Positions 1-6,892 of a stretch of DNA of 64,000 nucleotides are shown one piece after another (position 1 is the stretch's first letter; each line of letters starts with the position of its first letter). Both the position numbers and the translations under genes were made by a program. The stretch covers positions 28,865 to 92,864 of the forward strand of contig JBJHBH010000002.1 in NCBI GenBank assembly GCA_050485365.1, read 5' to 3'. The notes under the pieces are model-generated. The model searched no databases. It saw only the letters and a list, made by a program, of their open reading frames with translations, and had not been told where the DNA came from. The stretch is from JARFUG01 sp050485365. Its GTDB lineage: Bacteria > Desulfobacterota > Desulfuromonadia > Desulfuromonadales > JACZKF01.

Positions 1-1181
1 CGGCAGTCGCTGCAGTTGCGGTCGCAGAAGACCGGCTCGTAGGCGTCGGGCTCCTTGTAGGTGGTGATCACCCCCTCGTAGTTGCGCAGCACCACCTTGT
101 TGGTCGACCACGAAATGAGGTAGCTCGGCATCACAGGAATCTTGCCGCCGCCGTGGGGGGCGTCGATGACGTAGGTCGGCACGGCGAAGCCACTGGTGTG
201 GCCGATGAGGCTCTCCATGATCTCGATCCCCTTGCCCACGGGAGTCCGGAAGTGGGAGAGCCCCTCCGAAAGATCGCACTGGTACATGTAGTAGGGGCGG
301 ATGCGGTTCTGGACGAGCTTGTGCACCAGGGTCTTCATGATGCGCGGGCAGTCGTTGATCCCCGAGAGCAGGACCGACTGGTTCCCCAGCGGGATGCCGG
401 CGTCGGCCAGCATGGCGATTGCCTCGCGCGAGCTGGCGGTGATCTCCCGCGGGTGATTGAAGTGGGTGTTGATCCAGATCGGATGATGCTTCTTCAGCAC
501 CGACACCAGATTGTCCGTGATCCGGTACGGCAGCACCACCGGGGTGCGCGTCCCGATGCGGATGACCTCCACATGGGGGATGGCGCGCAGCTCGCCCAGA
601 ATCCAGTCGATGTAGTCATCCTCCAGCAGAAACGGGTCGCCGCCGGACAAAAGGACGTCGCGCACGCCGGGCGTGTTGCGGATGTAGTCGATCCCCCGCA
701 GGATCGCCTCGCGCCCCGAGACGTGATCGACGTCGCCCACCTTGCGCTTGCGGGTGCAGTGCCGACAGTACATGGCGCACACGTTGCTCACATGCAGCAG
801 AACCCGATCGGGATAGCGGTGCGTCACCCCCGGCACGGGGCTGTCCTTGTCCTCGGCGAGGGGATCGGCCATATCGGTCGGCTGCACGATGAGCTCGTCG
901 GGCGAGGGGAACGACTGCTTGAAGATGGGATCTTCGAGGTAGTTGGCCGTGTCGATGAGAGATAGATAATATGGCGTGATCGAGAGGGGGAATTTCTCCA
1001 GCGTCTGCTCCAGAACCTTGCGCTCCTTCTCGTCGAAGCGGATATCGAGCAGGCTCTCGAATTTCGCCAAGGTTCTCACCGAATGCCGAAGCTGCCACTT
1101 CCAGTCTTTCCATTGAGAAAGCAAAACGTTCGGCTCGACTTTCGATGCGATGCTGCGTTGCTTCTCACTGTAGATCGTCAA
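1..1181 (-). CDS. kamA: Lysine 2,3-aminomutase (KamA/AblA family radical SAM enzyme), 3' end cut by window edge
   Basis: Radical SAM, PLP-dependent conversion of L-lysine to beta-lysine, the first step to the osmolyte N-epsilon-acetyl-beta-lysine or of lysine catabolism. The translation shows the radical SAM cluster motif C135-x3-C139-x2-C142 (CAMYCRHC) and the family's PLP-lysine region (APHGGGKIP, lysine near residue 347). The start is a TTG at 1181, seven bases after AAGGAG, and the N-terminus (LTIYSEKQRS) matches no upstream ATG alternative. 393 codons are present and the reading frame runs off the left edge, so the C-terminus is missing. In related bacteria and methanogens the next gene is the acetyltransferase ablB, which would lie outside the window. 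The family call is secure; osmolyte role versus catabolism is inference. Confidence 0.9.
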   Translation of the reverse strand, partial: MTIYSEKQRSIASKVEPNVLLSQWKDWKWQLRHSVRTLAKFESLLDIRFDEKERKVLEQTLEKFPLSITPYYLSLIDTANYLEDPIFKQSFPSPDELIVQPTDMADPLAEDKDSPVPGVTHRYPDRVLLHVSNVCAMYCRHCTRKRKVGDVDHVSGREAILRGIDYIRNTPGVRDVLLSGGDPFLLEDDYIDWILGELRAIPHVEVIRIGTRTPVVLPYRITDNLVSVLKKHHPIWINTHFNHPREITASSREAIAMLADAGIPLGNQSVLLSGINDCPRIMKTLVHKLVQNRIRPYYMYQCDLSEGLSHFRTPVGKGIEIMESLIGHTSGFAVPTYVIDAPHGGGKIPVMPSYLISWSTNKVVLRNYEGVITTYKEPDAYEPVFCDRNCSDC

Positions 1182-1200
1182 AACGTCACTCCTTGTATTT

Positions 1201-1225
1201 TTGAATCCACTCTAAATAGATTCAA
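1201..1225 (-). promoter_or_regulatory. Perfect inverted repeat in kamA 5' leader
   Basis: TTGAATC and GATTCAA separated by 11 bases, lying directly upstream of the kamA Shine-Dalgarno. It could be an operator for an osmotic or lysine-responsive regulator, or an RNA hairpin. Only the symmetry is observed; the function is inference. Confidence 0.4.
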
Positions 1226-1252
1226 GAAATGTTCTGCGAAAAATATCTTACG

Positions 1253-1281
1253 AGGCTAGCAACATCACACTTCGATGTCAA
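1253..1281 (-). promoter_or_regulatory. Candidate sigma-70 promoter of kamA
   Basis: Reading the minus strand, a perfect -35 TTGACA (1276-1281) and a weak -10 TAGCCT (1253-1258) are separated by 17 bases. Predicted transcription start is near 1246, giving a leader of about 65 nt that contains the TTGAATC/GATTCAA dyad. Confidence 0.4.
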
Positions 1282-1423
1282 CCCTTTGGGCCAGATAGAG
1301 AACTCCCAGCGTGCATGATCTACCGATATTCTGCGCTGAAATTTGACGAAGTTTCACTGAAAGAATCACGCCATCGAGCCCGAAACGCCCACGAAGTCTG
1401 CCGAGAAAAAAGGAAATTTCCCC

Positions 1424-1452
1424 TTGACACCCGTGGGCGCTTCCTCTATAAA
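1424..1452 (+). promoter_or_regulatory. Sigma-70 promoter of tRNA-Phe
   Basis: TTGACA (1424-1429), 17-base spacer, TATAAA (1447-1452), ending 14 bases before the tRNA. This is a strong, nearly consensus stable-RNA promoter. Confidence 0.8.
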
Positions 1453-1466
1453 GTTGATTCGATTTT

Positions 1467-1542
1467 GCCCAGATAGCTCAGTCGGTAGAGCAGTGGACTG
1501 AAAATCCACGTGTCGCTGGTTCGATTCCGGCTCTGGGCACCA
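1467..1542 (+). tRNA. tRNA-Phe (GAA)
   Basis: A 76-nt cloverleaf. The acceptor stem GCCCAGA pairs with TCTGGGC, the discriminator is A and the CCA end is encoded. The D-arm region (AGCTCAGTCGGTAGAGC), the anticodon loop CTGAAAA with anticodon GAA, and the T-loop GGTTCGATTCC are all standard. It is a single-gene transcription unit with its own promoter upstream and terminator immediately downstream. Confidence 0.97.
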
Positions 1543-1548
1543 TACAAG

Positions 1549-1594
1549 AAAAAAGGGATCAGCCTGTTTTTAGGCCGATCCCTTTTTCTTTTTC
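1549..1594 (+). terminator. Rho-independent terminator after tRNA-Phe
   Basis: An inverted repeat AAAAAGGGATC ... GATCCCTTTTT (with inner AGCC/GGCC pairing) is followed by a T-rich run. It starts seven bases after the tRNA CCA end. Confidence 0.8.
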
Positions 1595-1615
1595 TCCCCC
1601 CACCCTCGCCTCAGC

Positions 1616-1774
1616 TCAACGCCGCACCGGCGCTTCCTCCCCTTCTCTGTCGGCGGCCCCGGCGTCTTTGGCGACCTCCGTCTCGCGCACCTTCTTCGTT
1701 CCCTCTTCCTGCGGCGGAACCGGCCGGCTCGAGCGGATCGTGGGACGGCCGATGTCGTGGATCGTGGGTTCCAT
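1616..1774 (-). CDS. Small hypothetical protein (52 aa)
   Basis: I do not recognise this gene. The ATG at 1774 follows AAAGGAG by eight bases, which is the main reason to believe it. The product begins MEPTIHDIGRP and is hydrophilic and very charged (Arg/Glu/Lys/Pro-rich), with no signal peptide, membrane segment or cysteine, so it is probably disordered or a small binding protein. It lies convergent to the tRNA unit and divergent from dodecin across about 215 bp. A longer in-frame reading to 1873 exists but has no better ribosome binding site. It could be a spurious ORF in GC-rich sequence. Confidence 0.45.
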   Translation of the reverse strand: MEPTIHDIGRPTIRSSRPVPPQEEGTKKVRETEVAKDAGAADREGEEAPVRR

Positions 1775-1991
1775 CTCGTTCGCTCCTTTCCGGTTTGGGA
1801 GTTCGCATCCAAATCCTGATCTGACGAAGTACAACACCCGTGCCAATCCAATTTCGTTAATGATATGTCGCACTTCGATTCGCCCCTTCTGGCGCTGTAA
1901 ACTTTTGCGACGCGCACGCAGCGGTCTTTACAGCGAAGCCGCGAATGCTAGTCTTTATTCTGAATACGAACGCATGAAAGGAGGATGTGAA

Positions 1992-2210
1992 ATGACGTAC
2001 GGAGACGAGCGCATCTACAAGAAGGTCGAGGTGATCGGGATTTCGCCCAAAAGCATCGAGGACGCCATCGCCCGGGCGGTCAAAAAGGCGAGCCAGTCGC
2101 TGGAGGGGCTCTCGTGGTTCGAGGTGGGCGACATCCGCGGCCACATCGGCGAGGGGGGGGAGGTGACCGAGTATCAGGTGGTGCTGAAGGTTTCGTTCGT
2201 GGTGAAGTGA
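1992..2210 (+). CDS. Dodecin family flavin-binding protein
   Basis: 72 aa, the usual dodecin length. Dodecins form hollow dodecamers that bind flavins or related cofactors, buffering and storing them in the cytoplasm. The translation has the characteristic beta-alpha-beta-beta pattern: KKVEVIGISPKSIEDAIARAVKKAS (helix after strand 1; shown here only as the region residues 9-34), LSWFEVGDIRG (flavin-stacking Trp in strand 2), then the C-terminal strand EYQVVLKVSFVV. The ATG is preceded by GAAAGGAGGA. It is monocistronic as far as the sequence shows. Confidence 0.9.
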   Translation: MTYGDERIYKKVEVIGISPKSIEDAIARAVKKASQSLEGLSWFEVGDIRGHIGEGGEVTEYQVVLKVSFVVK

Positions 2211-2254
2211 TCGTTTAGAAGCAGCAGGATCAGGCTGAAGGCCGAAGGTTTGTA

Positions 2255-2276
2255 GGGGCGCAATTCATTGCGCCCT
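2255..2276. repeat. Short palindromic element downstream of dodecin
   Basis: GGGCGCAAT and ATTGCGCCC are separated by two bases and preceded by TGTAG. There is no T-run, so a classical terminator is unlikely. Somewhat similar GTAGGGG-leading elements lie near 29361-29392 and 41895-41931. The rest of the 2211-2329 gap contains a GCAGGATCAGGCTGAAGG stretch that resembles the repeat at 3867-3885. Confidence 0.45.
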
Positions 2277-2329
2277 GTGACTGAATGCGCCGATCCGGCC
2301 GAACTGATTCAACATCCTGATTCAGTCTC

Positions 2330-3082
2330 TCAGCCGATCAGGAGCTTGACGGCGAAGACGATCACCGTCGCGGTGACGACCTTCTTGATCCAGTCGTGCC
2401 CCTTTTTGACCGCCATGCGCGAGGCGAGCCATCCGCCGGTGCCGTTCCCCGCGGCCAGGGCGAGCCCGAGAACCCAGTCGACCTGCCCGTGGTAGGCGAA
2501 GACGGCCAGGGCCGGGACGGTGAACAGGAGGATGACGACGATCTTCACCGCGTTGGTGCGCACCAGGTCGAAGCCGAAGGCCATGAGAAGCGGAATGATG
2601 AGGAAGCCGACCCCCGCCTGCACGAATCCGCCGTAGATCCCGATGAAAAAGAAGGAGCCGAGCAGCAGCGCCAGGCGCGCGGGGGTGAAGTGCGCCTCCT
2701 CGGTACGCCGGTGCTTCATCGGGTCGATGACGGTGAAGACGAGCGCCCCCACCATGATGAAGGCCAGGAGGCGCTCGAAGGTGCGCTCGTCGATCTCCAC
2801 CGCCCACCGCGCCCCGAGCCAGGCGCCCAGCAATGAGGGCGCGGTGCAGATCAGCGCCAGGCGCAGCGGCAGAACCTTTTGGCGGCGAAAGGAGGCGATG
2901 GCGGCGATGTTCTGGACGAGGACCCCCACCCTGTTGGTGCCGTTGGCGGTGGCGGCGGGGAGCCCGATGAAGATAAGCATCGGCAGGGTCAGAAGCGAGC
3001 CGCCCCCCGCCAGAATGTTGAGAAACCCCGAGACGAAGCCGACCGCCACGAGGGCGGGGATGTGGAGGATCTCGGGGATCAT
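2330..3082 (-). CDS. Sulfite exporter TauE/SafE family membrane protein
   Basis: 250 aa integral membrane protein with about eight hydrophobic segments in two homologous halves. The first half contains GFVSGFLNILAGGGSLLTLP and the second GIYGGFVQAGVGFLIIPLL, the paired glycine-rich motifs of the TauE/SafE (DUF81) family. Members are proposed to export organosulfur or sulfite-type anions; the substrate here is unknown. The ATG overlaps the tcdA stop codon (ATGA), so the two genes are translationally coupled and share a promoter upstream of tcdA. A longer reading upstream would overlap tcdA extensively and lacks membrane character. Confidence 0.85.
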   Translation of the reverse strand: MIPEILHIPALVAVGFVSGFLNILAGGGSLLTLPMLIFIGLPAATANGTNRVGVLVQNIAAIASFRRQKVLPLRLALICTAPSLLGAWLGARWAVEIDERTFERLLAFIMVGALVFTVIDPMKHRRTEEAHFTPARLALLLGSFFFIGIYGGFVQAGVGFLIIPLLMAFGFDLVRTNAVKIVVILLFTVPALAVFAYHGQVDWVLGLALAAGNGTGGWLASRMAVKKGHDWIKKVVTATVIVFAVKLLIG

Positions 3083-3843
3083 TCCCCGAGCAGCGTTCGG
3101 ATCGTCTCGCCCGCCATCGTCAGGCCGAACAGAGGCGGGATGTAGGAGGACGTCCCCAATATGACGCGGCGGTCGGTGCAGCTCCACAGCTGATCGTCGC
3201 GGTTGGGGCAGACGCAGTTCTCGGCGCAGGCGGCCGTTTCGGAGCCCAGGGGGCGGAACTCCTCGGTGGAGTAGACGACGCGGATCCCCGAGTCGACGCC
3301 GCGGCGGCGAAGCTCCTTGCGCAGAATGCGCGCCAGGCGGCATTTTTGCGTCTCGAAGAGGTCGGCAACGGCGATCTTGGTCGGATCGAGCTTGTTGGCC
3401 GCCCCCATGGAGGAGATGACGGGGAGGCCACGCTCGCGGCAGCTCTGCAGCAGGTGCAGCTTGGCGGTGATGTGGTCGATGCAGTCGAGGACGTGGTCGT
3501 ACCCGCGCCCCAGAAGCTCATCGGCGCTCTCGGCCTTGAAGAAGGCCTTCAACGGCTCGATCTCGATCTGCGGGTTGATGGCGCGGCAGCGCTCGGCCAT
3601 GACCTGCACCTTGGCGCGCCCGATGGTGCCGTCGAGGGCGTGGATCTGGCGGTTGACGTTGGTGAGGCAGATGTCGTCGAAGTCGATGAGGGTGAGGCGC
3701 CCCACCCCCGCGCGGGCGAGCGCCTCGGCGGCGAACCCTCCCACGCCCCCGACGCCAAAGACGGCGACGGAGGCGCTCTTGAGCCGATCCATCCCCGCCT
3801 TGCCGACGAGAAGCTCCATGCGTGAAAAGCGGTGTTGATCCAT
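3079..3843 (-). CDS. tcdA: tRNA threonylcarbamoyladenosine dehydratase TcdA (CsdL/YgdL)
   Basis: 254 aa E1-like (ThiF/MoeB) ATP-dependent enzyme that cyclises t6A37 to ct6A37 in ANN-decoding tRNAs. Visible are the nucleotide-binding GVGGVGG near residues 30-36, the acidic LTLIDFDDI strand, the NVNRQ motif, a CIDHITAK segment and the C-terminal GTSSYIPPLFGLTMAG signature of this branch of E1-like proteins. AAAGGA lies ten bases before the ATG. It is the first gene of a two-gene unit with the TauE/SafE permease, to which it is joined by a 4-bp overlap; I see no functional link between the two. Confidence 0.9.
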   Translation of the reverse strand: MDQHRFSRMELLVGKAGMDRLKSASVAVFGVGGVGGFAAEALARAGVGRLTLIDFDDICLTNVNRQIHALDGTIGRAKVQVMAERCRAINPQIEIEPLKAFFKAESADELLGRGYDHVLDCIDHITAKLHLLQSCRERGLPVISSMGAANKLDPTKIAVADLFETQKCRLARILRKELRRRGVDSGIRVVYSTEEFRPLGSETAACAENCVCPNRDDQLWSCTDRRVILGTSSYIPPLFGLTMAGETIRTLLGE

Positions 3844-3866
3844 TTTTTGTAAATCCTTTGAGAGGC

Positions 3867-3979
3867 AGCAAGGGCAGGCTGAAGGGTGTTAGGCTGTTAG
3901 GCAAACCTAGACCCTTTGACTTTCCTTCATCTTTTGGTTCTGCTTTGCTTTTCCTTCAGCCTAAATACCTGCCCTTGCT
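3867..3979. repeat. Imperfect long inverted repeat between tcdA and tatD
   Basis: AGCAAGGGCAGG-CTGAAGG (3867-3885) is matched by CCTTCAG (3953-3959) and CCTGCCCTTGCT (3968-3979), with an 8-base interruption on the right arm. A GGCAGGCTGTA unit is duplicated immediately beyond it and overlaps the tatD stop codon. No T-run is present. Confidence 0.5.
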
Positions 3980-3991
3980 ACAGCCTGCCTT

Positions 3992-4774
3992 TTACAGCCT
4001 GCCTTTAAAAATCCTCTTCGCATTCTCCGTCGTCACCCGCGCCGTCTCCTCGATGCTCCAGCCGCGAAGCTGCGCCGCTTTGGCGGCGATGAGGGGGAGC
4101 CAGGCGGGGCGGTTCTCCTCGCCGCGGTGCGGGTGCGGAGGGAGGTCCGGCGCGTCGGTCTCCAGAACGATGGCGTGTGGTTCGATCTCCTGCAGAACCT
4201 GCGGCGCGCGCCGGGCGTTGGGATAGGTGAGCGTCGCGCCGAAGCCGATGGCGAACCCGAGAGAGATTGCCTCCCGGGCGCTCTCGACGCTTCCCGAGTA
4301 GGCATGAAAGATTCCCCCCCGCTCGCCGGCCCCCTCCTCGCGCAGAATCTGCAGCACCCGCGCGATGCGCTTGCGGCAATGAATGAGCACGGGGAGCCCC
4401 GCCTCGGCCGCCACTCTGAGCTGGCCGCGAAAGGCGCGCTCCTGCACGGCGGCGGGCAGATCGACCATGGCGTCGAGACCGATCTCCCCGACGGCGACGA
4501 CCCGGTCGTCCGTCACGATCTCCCGCAGGCGGGCGCAGATTTTCTCGCTCCACTCATCGGCGGCCTGGGGATGAAGTCCCGGCGCGGCGAAGACGCCGTC
4601 GAAGGAGCGCGCCAGCTCGAGCAGAGCGCCCCAGCCGCCGGAGCGCACTCCGGGGACGACGAAATGTGCGACCCCGGCGCGGCCCGCTTCGCGCAGCGCC
4701 TCGGGCACGCCGCGTTCGGGCGGGAGCGCGTCGAGATGGACATGAGTGTCGAAAAGCTCAGGAGAATCCGCCAT
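3992..4774 (-). CDS. TatD family metal-dependent hydrolase/DNase
   Basis: 260 aa TIM-barrel amidohydrolase-like nuclease (TatD/YcfH family; 3'-5' DNase or RNase activity in characterised members). Metal ligands are visible in order: DTHVHLD near the N-terminus, EIGLD, HCRK, HAYSG and ETDAPDLPPHPHRGEEN. The start was placed at MADSPELFDTH because the motif DTHVHLD normally begins within ten residues of the N-terminus; a longer frame upstream has no family character. It is transcribed alone and divergent from the chemoreceptor. Its stop codon falls inside a tandemly duplicated GGCAGGCTGTA unit. Confidence 0.85.
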   Translation of the reverse strand: MADSPELFDTHVHLDALPPERGVPEALREAGRAGVAHFVVPGVRSGGWGALLELARSFDGVFAAPGLHPQAADEWSEKICARLREIVTDDRVVAVGEIGLDAMVDLPAAVQERAFRGQLRVAAEAGLPVLIHCRKRIARVLQILREEGAGERGGIFHAYSGSVESAREAISLGFAIGFGATLTYPNARRAPQVLQEIEPHAIVLETDAPDLPPHPHRGEENRPAWLPLIAAKAAQLRGWSIEETARVTTENAKRIFKGRL

Positions 4775-4899
4775 GACGGCGAGTCTAGCACAGCTGCCCC
4801 GCGGCGGGAAATCTCTTGTCACGGGGCGCAATCTGTGCTATCAGCCAAGGGATTGTTTTTTCAACAGACTCTCGCTTTTTCATACCAAGGGGTGCCGGG

Positions 4900-6630
4900 A
4901 TGACAGTCTCCTCCATCATGAAGATTTCCTATCTCCAGCGCACGTTCTACATCACCCACCTCACCGGCTTTCTCGCGGGCATCTCCTTTCCTTTCATCGC
5001 CTACCCTTTGGTCGGCTCTCAAGCCTTCTCCCTCCCCTTCGTCGCCATCTGCCTGGCCATGGGTTTCGCCGTGGGGGCCATGATGTTCTTTTACGTTCTG
5101 ATCACCCTGAAGAGCCAGCTGCGCCGCCAGCTCGACATTCTCGCCCCCCTCATCGGCAAGCTCGACCTGCCGGCCGAGACGGTTGAGGCGCTGCAGGAGT
5201 CGATGGAGAAGGCGGTGCTGCAGTTCCAGGGGCTCAACCGCAACTTTTTGACGACCATCGACCACTTCGTCCCCCACTACCGCTCCCTCGCCGACTCGAG
5301 CCGCTATCTGAGCGATCGGGCCCAGGACGGCATCCGGGCCGCCCAGGCGATCCGCAAGGACATCACCGCCATGGCGCAAAAGCAGGACGAGGTGATGCAG
5401 ATGGTGCAGAACCTCACCGACCGGGCCCAGAACGAGGCGGCCATCTCGCGCGAGCTCTCGGCCTCGCTGGAAGAGATGGCGCAGGCGATGGAGATCTCCA
5501 CCGCCAAGTTCCTCGAAACCACCACCAGCGTCGACGAGATGACCTCGAGCGTTCGCGAAACGGCGGCCCAGACCGACGACATCGCCCGCTCGGTGGAGGG
5601 GACGGCGAGGGATCTCGAATCGATCGGCGGGGCGCTGGAGCGCATCCGCAACGGCTCGTTTTCCGGCGCCCGCATCACCGAGACGGTGAAGAAGGACGCC
5701 GAGTCCGGCCTGCAGGTGGTGCGCGCCTCGATGGAGGAGATGGAGCGCATCGAGCAGGAGAGCCGCCGGGCGAGCGGGGCGATGGAGCGCCTGTCGCGCC
5801 AGACGGGCGAGGTGGTCAAGATCATCGAGGTGATCAAGGAGCTCGTCTCGGACACCGAACTGCTCGCCTTCAACGCCGCCATCATCGCCGCCAAGGCCGG
5901 CGAGGAGGGGAAGGGCTTTTCCGTCGTCGCCGAGGAGATCCGCGACCTGGCCGACCGCACCACCTCCAGCGCTCAGGACATTCACCGCATCGTCAAGGCG
6001 ATCGGCGGCGACACCCGCGAGGTCACCGAGGCGGTCGAGGCGACGAGCAAGCGCATCGCCCGCGGCAAGGAGCTCTCCCTCTCCACCGGTCAGGCGCTGC
6101 GCAAGATCGTGCAGAGCTCCAGCGAAGCGGCGCTGGCCAGCGACGAGATCGCCAACCTCACCCTCGCCGAGGAGAAGCGCGCCCGCGCCCTTCTCGACGA
6201 CGCCGGACGCAGCCTGCGCTCGGTGAAGGCCATCGCCCGCACCATGCGCGAGCAGCAAAACGCCATCGCCCGCATTCAGGACGGCGTCTCCGAGATGAAG
6301 GGGGCCGCCGATCTCATCGCCCGGGGGATGGAGGAGCAGGTGCGCGCCAACCGCGAGTTCGACAGAGGGCTGCTCGATCGCGAGAGCCAGATCCAGGCGA
6401 TCCACGCCGCGACGTCGTTCCAGCAAAGCACCGTCAAGCTCGTCTTCGCCCATTTCGAATCGTCCGAAGAGCGCCTGCGCCGAAACACCGAGCGCTCTCA
6501 GATCATCCTGCGCGAGATCGCCGAGCTCGAGGTTCTGGCCGAGACGCTGCGCGAGCTCGTCTCGACCTTCGAGGGGCGCATCGCTTCTTCCTACGCCCAC
6601 GCCCCGGCGCTCCAGGCCCCCGAGGCCTGA
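4900..6630 (+). CDS. Methyl-accepting chemotaxis protein without periplasmic sensor domain
   Basis: 576 aa. Two closely spaced N-terminal hydrophobic segments (about residues 16-36 and 44-68) are separated by only a few residues, so no periplasmic ligand domain exists. The rest is a long alanine/glutamate-rich coiled coil ending near residue 576. The signalling tip, around residues 308-355, reads LLAFNAAIIAAKAGEEGKGF then SVVAEEIRDLADRT, diverging from the usual NAAIEAARAGE form. No C-terminal CheR-tethering pentapeptide is seen. ATG at 4900 follows AAGGGG; a second ATG at 4918 is possible but lacks a ribosome site. Orphan: no che genes nearby. It likely senses a cytoplasmic or membrane state. 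Confidence 0.85.
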   Translation: MTVSSIMKISYLQRTFYITHLTGFLAGISFPFIAYPLVGSQAFSLPFVAICLAMGFAVGAMMFFYVLITLKSQLRRQLDILAPLIGKLDLPAETVEALQESMEKAVLQFQGLNRNFLTTIDHFVPHYRSLADSSRYLSDRAQDGIRAAQAIRKDITAMAQKQDEVMQMVQNLTDRAQNEAAISRELSASLEEMAQAMEISTAKFLETTTSVDEMTSSVRETAAQTDDIARSVEGTARDLESIGGALERIRNGSFSGARITETVKKDAESGLQVVRASMEEMERIEQESRRASGAMERLSRQTGEVVKIIEVIKELVSDTELLAFNAAIIAAKAGEEGKGFSVVAEEIRDLADRTTSSAQDIHRIVKAIGGDTREVTEAVEATSKRIARGKELSLSTGQALRKIVQSSSEAALASDEIANLTLAEEKRARALLDDAGRSLRSVKAIARTMREQQNAIARIQDGVSEMKGAADLIARGMEEQVRANREFDRGLLDRESQIQAIHAATSFQQSTVKLVFAHFESSEERLRRNTERSQIILREIAELEVLAETLRELVSTFEGRIASSYAHAPALQAPEA

Positions 6631-6734
6631 GCTCTCTCTCCCCCCGCCCTCACCCCTTCCGTCGACGCCGCCTCCATCGGGCAACTTCGATAGAACAATT
6701 TTTTACTGATCACGTCCGCTTCGCACACACAAAG

Positions 6735-6767
6735 ACTCCCCCCTTAAAGGGGGACAAGGGGGGGACT
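6735..6767. repeat. CCCCCTTAAAGGGGG-type palindromic element
   Basis: CCCCCCTTAAAGGGGG followed by ACAAGGGGGGGAC, in the 262-bp gap between the chemoreceptor and the GGDEF gene. Sequences of this type recur as small dispersed palindromes in many bacterial genomes (recollection, not searched). The remainder of the gap is AT-rich near 6820-6850 and probably holds the promoter of the downstream gene, though I see no clear hexamers. Confidence 0.5.
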
Positions 6768-6892
6768 TGAGACATCCCGAAGCAATTAAGCCCATGCCTC
6801 CTCCATTATTCAATTGCAATTAACAAACATTGTTTTAAAATATTGTTGTCCGTCGGCCGAATTCGTCTCTTCTTGAGGGGAAGGAACAGGGT

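Noticed and set aside
4861..6684. 607-residue minus-strand open frame
   Set aside because: Shadow of the chemoreceptor, whose coiled-coil and signalling tip are unmistakable.
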